This document shows positions 1-5,514 of a stretch of 6,919 nt of DNA, one piece after another. Source of the DNA: Planctomycetota bacterium (GTDB lineage Bacteria; Planctomycetota; Brocadiia; SM23-32); NCBI GenBank assembly GCA_018334735.1, contig JAGXLK010000119.1, positions 1-6,919 of the forward strand. The letters run 5' to 3'. The notes under the pieces were generated by a model that was not told the origin of the DNA, ran no database searches, and was given only the letters and a program-made list of their open reading frames with translations. A program made the translations under genes and the position numbers. Every line of letters starts with the position of its first letter. The first letter of the stretch is position 1.

Positions 1-2
1 GG

Positions 3-845
3 GAGCTTGAAAACGCTCTCCTTCTCACCGGGAAGATGAGATATATGGACGTCTTGCGAAAACAGATTAGAAGGCTCTATGAAAATAAAGTAGAGATAAA
101 CGGCAAAAAATATCCTCCATCACATTATGATAGCAACGGTTGGAATGGGAAAGGTCGCTATCACCGGTCGCTCACACGCCTTTTCCTGGCACAATTCCGG
201 CCGGAAGATATGAAACTGATCGAAGAAGATCTTCAACGTCGCGGGAAACACAAGTTCAGCTACCGGACAGGATTTTTCTACCACGTGGATGATTATGCGT
301 GGTTATTTTTCGTACTGGGGAAAAACCCGGAATTTCCCCGGCGCATGTTCGAATCTGATATCAAAAGGATCCGCCATCGCGTAGAGCAGATGAAGCGAGA
401 CAACAGCGAAGACTGGAAACGCCGCTCGGACCACGCACAACGCTTCCATCCCGTCTCAACCCATACCCTCGTCAACCTTACATGTGGTAGTATCGGCCCA
501 CTCTGGCAAAGCACGCCCATCCTGGCAGAAGCATGGCATTACGATCCCACAGAAGCCCGCCCCGGGTTGCCACCCGATGTCGGAGCTCTCGTGAATTCCA
601 TTACAAAGCAAGGATTTGGCCTCCAGCTTGTCAATTTGAGCCAAACCCAAAAACGAAAGATCGTAGTCCAAACGGGCGCTTATGGCGAAAACAAATGCAT
701 ACGTGTTAATTTCAGAGGCAAAAAATACGCCGTGGATAACCATTATTTTGTGGTGGAATTGGGGGCCGGGTGTGGTGGGAAACTTCAGGTAGAGGTTGAT
801 CGTTTTGCCAACCAGCCCACCGCCGGATTGCCCTGGGAGAAATAA
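3..845 (+). CDS. 3' portion of a large uncharacterised protein (helical toroid plus C-terminal beta domain), 5' truncated
   Basis: The frame is open from the left window edge (it reads ELENALLLTGK before the first ATG at 36) to TAA at 843-845, so this is very likely the C-terminal part of a longer gene; the ATG at 36 is probably internal. The first segment (ALLLTGKMRYMDVLRKQI, then a Y/P/G/W-rich stretch ending in GWNGKGRYHRS) looks like a repeat of an alpha/alpha-toroid protein. A middle region is rich in aromatic and basic residues (FFYHVDDYAWLFFVLGKNP). The last ~80 residues (PGLPPDVGALV, then LVNLSQTQKRKIVVQTGAYGEN, ending GLPWEK) look like a beta-sandwich. I recall this pattern from large hypothetical proteins of PVC-type and other environmental bacteria, but know no assigned function; a carbohydrate-related role is only a guess from the fold. 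It converges with the GGDEF-like gene, 36 bp away. Confidence 0.7.
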   Translation, partial: ELENALLLTGKMRYMDVLRKQIRRLYENKVEINGKKYPPSHYDSNGWNGKGRYHRSLTRLFLAQFRPEDMKLIEEDLQRRGKHKFSYRTGFFYHVDDYAWLFFVLGKNPEFPRRMFESDIKRIRHRVEQMKRDNSEDWKRRSDHAQRFHPVSTHTLVNLTCGSIGPLWQSTPILAEAWHYDPTEARPGLPPDVGALVNSITKQGFGLQLVNLSQTQKRKIVVQTGAYGENKCIRVNFRGKKYAVDNHYFVVELGAGCGGKLQVEVDRFANQPTAGLPWEK

Positions 846-881
846 CAAAATCCAGATTGCCTGCAGTCGACTGCCGTGAAA

Positions 882-1661
882 CTACGCGTTCATAATCTGG
901 GTCGAGCTATTTCCTATCCGCGAAATTTCGTCGAAACTAACCTGCTTCGCTTCAGTACGAGCTGCTTTGATCAGCTCGTCCAGCGACTCTCCATCTTTGG
1001 GGAATCGCGCTGTTCCCACGCGCACTTCCAGATCCTCAATTCTTCCTCTGGCCCCCAAATCGAGAGTATAGGATCGAATTCTGTTCTCAAAATCTTTCAT
1101 AACTTTTTCGACCTGGCCCGCCGCATCCCCTTCTCCGAGCATGGCAAATTCCACACCTCCAAGTCGGGCTACTGTCGCATCTTCAGGAGCCCCTTCTTTC
1201 ATTTGCTGTGAAACCTGTTGAAGAACAACGTTGCCAGCCGTATAGCCAAAATCGCTATTTATTTCCTCCACTCCGGAGAGGCATGCATATCCCACTGCTG
1301 CCCTGGTTTGAGGATTCTCCGACATCTGCAGTCGCTCCCGAAACTTCGTCCGTAATTCAGTTTCTGCGCTCAGCCCTGTTACCCCATCTTCACAATGCAT
1401 TTTTTGCAATTTTTGCCTGGCTTCCTGCGTAACCAACCAGAGCGAATAGAAGGCATAGGAAGTCACCACAAGCCCCCACAACAGAACTGTAACCAACGAT
1501 GCCCGTAAGACCGCTCCACTTCGTTGCTGCATCGTTAGAAGAAGATATAACCCGATAAGTGCACAAAGCACAATCGAAAGCCCGAAGACCCGCCGCAATC
1601 GCGCAACCGCCGCTTTCCCCATTTCATTAACGTAGCTTTCCGCTTGTGTTTCGCAATCCAT
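882..1661 (-). CDS. Membrane protein with degenerate GGDEF domain (GGVEF), probably catalytically inactive
   Basis: The 259-residue protein has two likely TM helices (about 24-44 and 50-77), a short basic linker, then a GGDEF-type domain from DGVTGL (92-97) to about residue 240. The signature reads RLGGVEF, with GGVEF at 168-172, so the metal-binding acidic residue of GG(D/E)EF is Val170. The usual DxDxFK stretch reads CLSGVEE (127-133), losing both Asp residues. The base-binding Asn (N135) is kept, but the later GD is GN (143-144). The RxxD inhibitory site before the signature is also absent (PEDA). Diguanylate cyclase activity is therefore unlikely; a role as a receptor, scaffold or relic is inference. 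No EAL domain or N-terminal sensor domain is present. The start is supported by GGAGGT (complement of 1667-1672) five bases upstream of ATG. A sigma-54-type promoter lies about 170 bp upstream. Confidence 0.88.
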   Translation of the reverse strand: MDCETQAESYVNEMGKAAVARLRRVFGLSIVLCALIGLYLLLTMQQRSGAVLRASLVTVLLWGLVVTSYAFYSLWLVTQEARQKLQKMHCEDGVTGLSAETELRTKFRERLQMSENPQTRAAVGYACLSGVEEINSDFGYTAGNVVLQQVSQQMKEGAPEDATVARLGGVEFAMLGEGDAAGQVEKVMKDFENRIRSYTLDLGARGRIEDLEVRVGTARFPKDGESLDELIKAARTEAKQVSFDEISRIGNSSTQIMNA

Positions 1662-1666
1662 CCTGC

Positions 1667-1672
1667 ACCTCC
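1667..1672 (-). promoter_or_regulatory. Shine-Dalgarno of the GGDEF-like gene
   Basis: The minus strand reads GGAGGT five bases before the ATG at 1661, a near-perfect ribosome binding site. It fixes the start of the membrane GGDEF-like protein at this ATG. It contrasts with the weak or absent sites of metG and of the gene starting at 5023. Confidence 0.8.
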
Positions 1673-1831
1673 AATTTATTCTAAAACAATGACCTTACTC
1701 ATTTATGGAACCGCCAACCGGCCAGTGTTTCATTCTGAACCACCGCCTTTTGCCTCCAGGCTTATCCCGAACACCCTAAAGCATCGTTTGCGGTCCATGA
1801 GGACTCCATTGTTTTACTGAAGTAATATAAC

Positions 1832-1846
1832 GCAAGAAACGTGCCA
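1832..1846 (-). promoter_or_regulatory. Sigma-54 (RpoN) -24/-12 promoter of the GGDEF-like gene
   Basis: The minus strand reads TGGCACGTTTCTTGC, matching the RpoN consensus TGGCACG-N4-TTGC at every specified base, with the required ten bases between the -24 GG (complement of 1844-1845) and the -12 GC (complement of 1832-1833). Transcription would start near 1820, giving a leader of about 160 nt before the ATG at 1661. Sigma-54 promoters need an AAA+ enhancer-binding protein; its site would be expected upstream (higher coordinates), but no such protein is encoded in the window. Confidence 0.65.
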
Positions 1847-1847
1847 T

Positions 1848-1870
1848 ATTTGTCAAATAATGATACAAAT
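1848..1870. repeat. Inverted repeat ATTTGT...ACAAAT adjoining the sigma-54 promoter
   Basis: ATTTGT at 1848-1853 is matched by ACAAAT at 1865-1870 with an 11 bp spacer, and the left half is itself a small palindrome (ATTTG-T-CAAAT, 1848-1858). It sits directly upstream of the -24 element, closer than typical enhancer sites. It could be a binding site for a regulator, but the region is AT-rich and such repeats can arise by chance. Confidence 0.25.
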
Positions 1871-1909
1871 TTATCTGGGCTGCGCTTGACGAGACCTTGC
1901 CAGGCTCAG

Positions 1910-1938
1910 TTGCCCGAATCCATTTCTCCTGTTATAGT
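1910..1938 (+). promoter_or_regulatory. Sigma-70-type promoter with extended -10, upstream of metG
   Basis: TTGCCC (1910-1915) is followed after exactly 17 bp by TATAGT (1933-1938), and TG precedes the -10 by one base (TGTTATAGT), giving an extended -10 element. The -35 matches consensus at 4 of 6 positions and the -10 at 5 of 6. Transcription would start near 1945. This would drive either a 210-nt metG leader or a short separate RNA ending near 2040. Confidence 0.5.
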
Positions 1939-1944
1939 ACCTTC

Positions 1945-2040
1945 ATAATGGTAGTTCGGGCTTGAATATCAGTTCAGACGGGGTGAGGTCGCCAAAACTA
2001 TCCCCGCACGAATTCCTGAGTTCAGTGTTTCTGTTTTTTT
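1945..2040 (+). ncRNA. Candidate small structured RNA or terminated metG leader
   Basis: From the predicted start of the 1910-1938 promoter, the RNA can form three successive hairpins. TTGAA (1962-1966) pairs with TTCAG (1973-1977), including one G-U pair. CGGGG (1979-1983) pairs with CCCCG (2002-2006). Directly adjoining, CACGAA (2007-2012) pairs with TTC-A-GTG (2021-2027, one bulged A). The last is followed by TTTCTG and seven T residues (2034-2040), as in an intrinsic terminator. I compared it by eye with SRP RNA, T-box, SAM, fluoride, guanidine and c-di-GMP motifs and recognised none. It may be a free RNA of about 95 nt, an attenuated leader of metG, or a chance structure. Confidence 0.25.
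2007..2040 (+). terminator. Possible intrinsic terminator before metG
   Basis: A six-pair stem with one bulged A (CACGAA / TTCAGTG, 8-nt loop) is followed by a T-rich run ending in seven T residues. The stem is short and only moderately GC-rich, so termination may be partial. If it works, most transcripts from 1945 would stop here and metG would depend on a downstream promoter or on read-through. Confidence 0.35.
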
Positions 2041-2041
2041 A

Positions 2042-2069
2042 AAAATTCGCGGGCTCCAGCCCGGATTTT
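2042..2069. terminator. Possible bidirectional terminator hairpin
   Basis: CGGGC (2050-2054) and GCCCG (2059-2063) form a GC stem with a TCCA loop. AAAAT (2042-2046) can pair with ATTTT (2065-2069), so either strand carries T residues after the stem: CGAATTTTT on the minus strand and GGATTTT on the plus strand. Its right half runs into the 56-bp repeat. No minus-strand gene enters from the right, so on that strand it would only stop antisense transcripts. Confidence 0.35.
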
Positions 2070-2110
2070 ACGGATAATTGGACGCCCTTTTTGTCAAGTC
2101 AGGGCAGAAT
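2055..2110 (+). repeat. 56-bp noncoding repeat, copy A (upstream of metG)
   Basis: Aligned without gaps to 6793-6848, 45 of 56 positions are identical by hand count. The core ATTTTACGGATAATTGGA (2065-2082) is identical over 18 bases, and TCCAGCCC at the start is also identical. Both copies lie in intergenic DNA in the same orientation. The left side adjoins a hairpin preceded by TTAAAAATTC, which also occurs at the hairpin left of copy B. Confidence 0.7.
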
Positions 2111-2118
2111 CTTAGATT
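2091..2118 (+). promoter_or_regulatory. metG: Possible metG-proximal promoter
   Basis: TTGTCA (2091-2096, 5 of 6 to consensus) is followed after 16 bp by TAGATT (2113-2118, 4 of 6). This would start transcription near 2125, about 30 nt before the metG ATG. It lies in the right half of repeat copy A. It is offered because the RNA from 1945 may terminate before metG; the -10 is weak. Confidence 0.3.
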
Positions 2119-2154
2119 GGCTCAATCTCTCTTACCCTAAATCTGGATATAATC

Positions 2155-3840
2155 ATGGCCGACCGACGTTTCACTGTCACAGCAGCCTTGCCCTACTCCA
2201 ATGGACGCCTGCACGTGGGGCATATTGCCGGCTGTTATCTGCCGGCGGATATCTACGTTCGATACCTCCGCAGTGTCGGCGACGAAGTGGCTTTCATTTG
2301 CGGGAGTGACGATTACGGTGTGCCCGTTGCCCTCACCGCCCGAAAAGAAGATAAACAACCACACGAGGTCAATGAACGTTACCGTTCACTTCAGAAAGCA
2401 GATTTCGATGGCCTCGGCATTGATTTTGATATTTACAGTGGTACCAACAAACCAATACATACCCGTTTCGCGCAGCAGTTTTTCAAAACTGTCGAAGAGA
2501 ATGGTTACCTTGAAAAACGCACGCAAAAACAACTCTATGATCCTGAAGAACAGATGTTTTTGCCAGATCGCTACGTTGAAGGTATATGCCACCACTGCGG
2601 GGCGACTGGCGCACGGGGAGATCAGTGCGAGGCATGTGGCAAACCGATTAACCCTATACTTCTCAAAGATGCGCATAGCGTGATTTCCGGCGCCGAGCCG
2701 GAAGTCCGCGAAACGGTCCACTGGTTCTTCCGCCTTTCCAAATTCGAACAACCCTTAAAAGAATGGTTGACTTCCAAAGATGACTGGCGCCCCATGGTTC
2801 GCAATTTCACACGCGGGCTCCTCGAATCGGGTCTGCCCGACCGCGCTATCACCAGAGACCTCGACTGGGGCATCCCTGTTCCGCTTGAAGACGATCCCGA
2901 TGCGGAAGGTAAAGTCCTCTACGTCTGGTTTGACGCCCCCATTGGCTATGTCTCCTTTACTGCCGAATGGTGTGAACAACAGGGAGGAAGCGCCGAAGAC
3001 TACCGCGACTGGTGGGAAGACCCGGAGACGCGTATCGTACATTTCATCGGCGAAGATAATGTCGTGTTCCATGCGCTGATGTGGCCGGCCATGCTCATGG
3101 CCGAAGGCAATTTCCAGCTGCCTCATCAAGTCCCGGCTAACTGCTTCCTGAACATCCAGTTCCCCGGTGAAGAAGAGCAAAAAATGTCGACTAGCCGGGG
3201 CACTGCCGTCTGGATTGAGGATTACCTTCGCGAATATGACCCCGACCCCCTCCGCTATTACCTCACAATGATTGCGCCTGAGGATCAGCGAACAGCGTTT
3301 CAATTCAAGGACCTGATAAGTCGCAATAACGAAGAACTCGTGGCCAATTTTGGCAATCTTGTGCATCGCACGATGACTTTCACCCACAAATACTTCGATG
3401 GGCACGTTCCGGAACGCCACGACCTTACTGATGATGACACAGAGCAGCTGGAAATGATTCGTGCCCTCCCGGATGCAATTGCGGACCAAATCGAAGAATA
3501 CAGTTTTAAGGCCGCTCTTGAAGAGTTTATGAAGGCGGCCAAGCAAACTAACCGTTATTTCGATCACCAGGAGCCCTGGGTTCTACGAAAAGAGGATATG
3601 GCACGTTGCGGTACCGTCGTTAATGTCTTGCTGAATACAATCAAGGTGCTGACAGTAACAGTTGAACCTTTTCTCCCTTTTGCTGCCGCCCGCCTCAATG
3701 AAATGCTGGGCTGCGCGCCGCACGAACTGACATGGGACAAAGCCACGACTCCATTGCCCGAGTCGCGGGGGCTCGCCGAACCCGAAATCCTTTTCGAAAA
3801 ACTTGACATACCCGAAAACCTTGAAGGACTTGACCAATGA
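2155..3840 (+). CDS. metG: Methionyl-tRNA synthetase
   Basis: This 561-residue class I synthetase attaches methionine to tRNA-Met (both initiator and elongator) in the cytoplasm. The start TVTAALPYSNGRLHVGH places the HIGH-type motif HVGH at 20-23. The connective-peptide zinc knuckle has four cysteines (C145, C148, C158, C161). The catalytic loop KMSTS lies at 343-347, after the ANCFLNIQF stretch. The helical anticodon-binding domain follows, with NRYFDHQEPW at about 456-465. It ends soon afterwards, so this is the compact form lacking the C-terminal Trbp111/EMAP-like tRNA-binding domain. No strong Shine-Dalgarno precedes the ATG (only GGA at 2145-2147), but the N-terminus matches family starts exactly. 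It overlaps thpR by four bases, so the two are translationally coupled. All key motifs are intact. Confidence 0.98.
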   Translation: MADRRFTVTAALPYSNGRLHVGHIAGCYLPADIYVRYLRSVGDEVAFICGSDDYGVPVALTARKEDKQPHEVNERYRSLQKADFDGLGIDFDIYSGTNKPIHTRFAQQFFKTVEENGYLEKRTQKQLYDPEEQMFLPDRYVEGICHHCGATGARGDQCEACGKPINPILLKDAHSVISGAEPEVRETVHWFFRLSKFEQPLKEWLTSKDDWRPMVRNFTRGLLESGLPDRAITRDLDWGIPVPLEDDPDAEGKVLYVWFDAPIGYVSFTAEWCEQQGGSAEDYRDWWEDPETRIVHFIGEDNVVFHALMWPAMLMAEGNFQLPHQVPANCFLNIQFPGEEEQKMSTSRGTAVWIEDYLREYDPDPLRYYLTMIAPEDQRTAFQFKDLISRNNEELVANFGNLVHRTMTFTHKYFDGHVPERHDLTDDDTEQLEMIRALPDAIADQIEEYSFKAALEEFMKAAKQTNRYFDHQEPWVLRKEDMARCGTVVNVLLNTIKVLTVTVEPFLPFAAARLNEMLGCAPHELTWDKATTPLPESRGLAEPEILFEKLDIPENLEGLDQ

Positions 3841-4409
3841 GCGTCCGCCTTTTTGTCGCGATCGACATCAGTGACCAATCTCGGCAAAACCTTTCACAGG
3901 CCGTCGAAACAATGAAAAAATGCGCACCTGAGCTAAAGTGGGTCGCCCCACAAAACATGCATCTCACTCTCAAGTTCATCGGCAGTGTACCAGACAACAC
4001 GATCCCGGAGGCAATCCGCGTTCTCCAAAAAACGGCCGCTAAGGCCCCCCAATTCCGCATGGAAATGGACGGGATCTCCGCGTTCCCTGAACCCGATCGC
4101 CCCCGTGTGCTCTTCGCATGTATTCAGGAAAACTCTGCCCATTTGCAAAAACTCGCAGAAAAAGTCGACCACAATCTGGGGAGTGCTCTGGGGATTAAAC
4201 GCGAGAAACGCGATTTTGTGCCGCATGTTACTATCGCACGAACCCGTAGAGGGAAAAAATGCCCGCCTGTCGAAGAACTTACCGAACCCCTTTCCGATCT
4301 CACATTCGGCACCACGGAGGTTGAAAAATTTGATCTTGTAAAGAGCGACCTGACACAACAAGGCCCCGTTTACACGACAGTCGAGCATTTCCCTCTCCTC
4401 CAAACCTGA
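3837..4409 (+). CDS. thpR: RNA 2',3'-cyclic phosphodiesterase (2H phosphoesterase, LigT family)
   Basis: The 190-residue protein is typical in length for ThpR/LigT. It begins RLFVAID and carries both HxTx motifs of the 2H superfamily, HLTL (42-45) and HVTI (130-133), whose two histidines do the catalysis. Family enzymes open 2',3'-cyclic phosphates on RNA ends to 2'-phosphates, and several can join tRNA half-molecules by a 2'-5' link in vitro; the cellular substrate is usually unknown. The start codon overlaps the metG stop as ATGA, and a good Shine-Dalgarno (GAAGGA, 3823-3828) lies inside the metG 3' end eight bases upstream, so production is tied to MetRS. No signal peptide is present, so it is cytoplasmic. 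Confidence 0.93.
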   Translation: MSVRLFVAIDISDQSRQNLSQAVETMKKCAPELKWVAPQNMHLTLKFIGSVPDNTIPEAIRVLQKTAAKAPQFRMEMDGISAFPEPDRPRVLFACIQENSAHLQKLAEKVDHNLGSALGIKREKRDFVPHVTIARTRRGKKCPPVEELTEPLSDLTFGTTEVEKFDLVKSDLTQQGPVYTTVEHFPLLQT

Positions 4410-4422
4410 AAACGAGACTTTT

Positions 4423-5007
4423 ATGGCCCCTCCATCCCTTAAAAAAGCGGTTCTCGTTGGTGATTCTATCCGGATGGCTTATCAGCCACTCGTGGCTTCC
4501 GAGCTGGAAGGGCAGATCAACATACTCGGGCCTGAGGAAAACGGTGGTGATAGTCGTCGAGTACTGAATAATATCCGTCAGTGGGTAGTAAAAAAAGATC
4601 CCGACGTCGCGCACGTTAATTGTGGCCTGCATGACCTGCGAATTGTCGATAATGATTACCAGGTGCCCCTCGAAGAATATGTGCACAATGTTCACGGAAT
4701 CATCGATATTTTAACCGAGGATTTCGCTGGCATTCTTATATGGGCAACCACCACTCCCGTCATCGATCAGCGCCACCAGCGTGTAAAATCTTTCGAGCGC
4801 CACCAGCAAGACGTCATTCGCTATAACCAGGCAGCGTTAAAAGTCGTTGAAAGCCACGGCGTCCGCGTAAATGACCTCTACAATGTTGTTCAGGCAAACG
4901 GAAGATCGCCGCTTCTATCGGAAGACGGCGTTCATATGAATGACCGCGGTAATACAATTCTTGCCGAAGCCGTCAGTCAGGCCGTCCTTCGGGCAGCCGA
5001 AGACTGA
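4423..5007 (+). CDS. SGNH/GDSL-family hydrolase, cytoplasmic
   Basis: The 194-residue protein has the SGNH blocks in order. Block I is VLVGDS with Ser15 as the likely nucleophile. NGG (40-42) may supply the block II glycine. Block III reads CGLHD (67-71), where the usual GxND asparagine is His70. Block V is DGVH with Asp168 and His171 as the remaining catalytic pair. SGNH enzymes hydrolyse esters of lipids, acyl groups or acetylated sugars; nothing here fixes the substrate. There is no signal peptide, which suggests an internal substrate. It starts 13 bp after thpR, with only a weak purine stretch (ACGAGAC) before the ATG. A terminator-like hairpin is built into its last codons. Confidence 0.85.
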   Translation: MAPPSLKKAVLVGDSIRMAYQPLVASELEGQINILGPEENGGDSRRVLNNIRQWVVKKDPDVAHVNCGLHDLRIVDNDYQVPLEEYVHNVHGIIDILTEDFAGILIWATTTPVIDQRHQRVKSFERHQQDVIRYNQAALKVVESHGVRVNDLYNVVQANGRSPLLSEDGVHMNDRGNTILAEAVSQAVLRAAED

Positions 5008-5013
5008 TTTTTT
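4984..5013 (+). terminator. Terminator-like hairpin over the SGNH hydrolase stop codon
   Basis: GTC-C-TTCGG (4984-4992, C4987 bulged) pairs with CCGAAGAC (4997-5004) around a GCAG loop, giving eight pairs, followed by TGA and six T residues (5008-5013). This has the form of an intrinsic terminator although it overlaps the coding end. The next gene starts only ten bases beyond the T run, so it may act as a partial terminator that lowers expression of the last two genes. Confidence 0.5.
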
Positions 5014-5022
5014 AGTTTCCTG

Positions 5023-5514
5023 ATGCAAAACTACGACCACAAACAATACGGACGGCTGCATTATCTCCTTGGTTTAACCGGTGCAGGCTGCGCAGCAGCC
5101 GCCCTTCTCAGCGGACCCGCTGGCGCGGAGTACATTGTTCTTTTGGGCACAGCTGCATTATTTTTCATCCTTGCAGGAGGTTTCGTGCATCTCCACGTCA
5201 GGGGCAATGACCATGGGGTTGAGATCGCGTTTGGACCACTCCGTTTCTTCCGAACACGCGTTTTATACAAAGAAATGGAATCAGTGGAAATCAATGACCC
5301 GGGAATCCTCAGCAAGTGGGGTATACATGGTATGCCTGGAAAGTCGGTCACGTGGCACATTGCCGGCAAACAATGCGTTCAGGTTCATCTTCGCGATCCA
5401 CATGGTTTCTTTCGATTCCGCGTGATTAACATCGGCTCCGACAAACCCGAAGTATTGGCCGCTTTTCTACGCAAACGTATCGACGCCGCTACGCCCGAGG
5501 CCTTCAATTCATGA
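5023..5514 (+). CDS. Two-TM membrane protein with PH-like cytoplasmic domain, function unknown
   Basis: The 163-residue protein has two predicted membrane helices (about 12-30 and 36-57, rich in Ala, Leu and Gly), then a soluble beta-rich domain of about 100 residues. That domain (GVEIAFGPLRFFRTRVLYKEMESVEI in outline, then SKWGIHGMPGK, then IGSDKPEVLAAFLRKRI) resembles bacterial PH-like domains that follow paired membrane helices, with the typical order of an I/V-rich strand, a W-G-I motif, and a closing helix after 'DKP..L'. No enzymatic motif is visible. The start lacks a clear Shine-Dalgarno. Its stop overlaps the start of the following gene (ATGA), so those two are coupled and may work together. 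Family assignment is from pattern memory only. Confidence 0.75.
   Translation: MQNYDHKQYGRLHYLLGLTGAGCAAAALLSGPAGAEYIVLLGTAALFFILAGGFVHLHVRGNDHGVEIAFGPLRFFRTRVLYKEMESVEINDPGILSKWGIHGMPGKSVTWHIAGKQCVQVHLRDPHGFFRFRVINIGSDKPEVLAAFLRKRIDAATPEAFNS

Noticed and set aside
863..874. Perfect palindrome GCAGTCGACTGC with overlapping PstI and SalI sites between the two convergent genes, reminiscent of a cloning-vector polylinker or a terminator.
   Set aside because: The flanking bases do not match a vector polylinker, both genes run up to it without disruption, and no T tract directly follows on either strand.
876..1211. Plus-strand open frame of 111 codons opposite the GGDEF-like gene.
   Set aside because: It is antisense to a clear domain-bearing gene and its translation has no recognisable pattern.
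1948..1965. Short leader-peptide frame ATG GTA GTT CGG GCT TGA in the RNA before metG.
   Set aside because: Only five codons, no Shine-Dalgarno, and no Met codons beyond the start that would fit attenuation by methionine supply.
2148..2153. Perfect TATAAT just before the metG start codon.
   Set aside because: It ends one base before the ATG, so transcription would begin inside the coding sequence; no -35 lies at the right distance for a leaderless start either.
2755..3567. Long minus-strand open frame (270 codons) inside metG.
   Set aside because: It is the complement of intact MetRS coding sequence containing the catalytic loop; long antisense frames are common in such codon usage.
5353..5367. 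Second sigma-54-like spacing (TGGCAC with GC ten bases after GG) on the plus strand.
   Set aside because: It is inside the PH-like protein gene, the -12 part reads CGGC rather than TTGC, and no gene starts just downstream.
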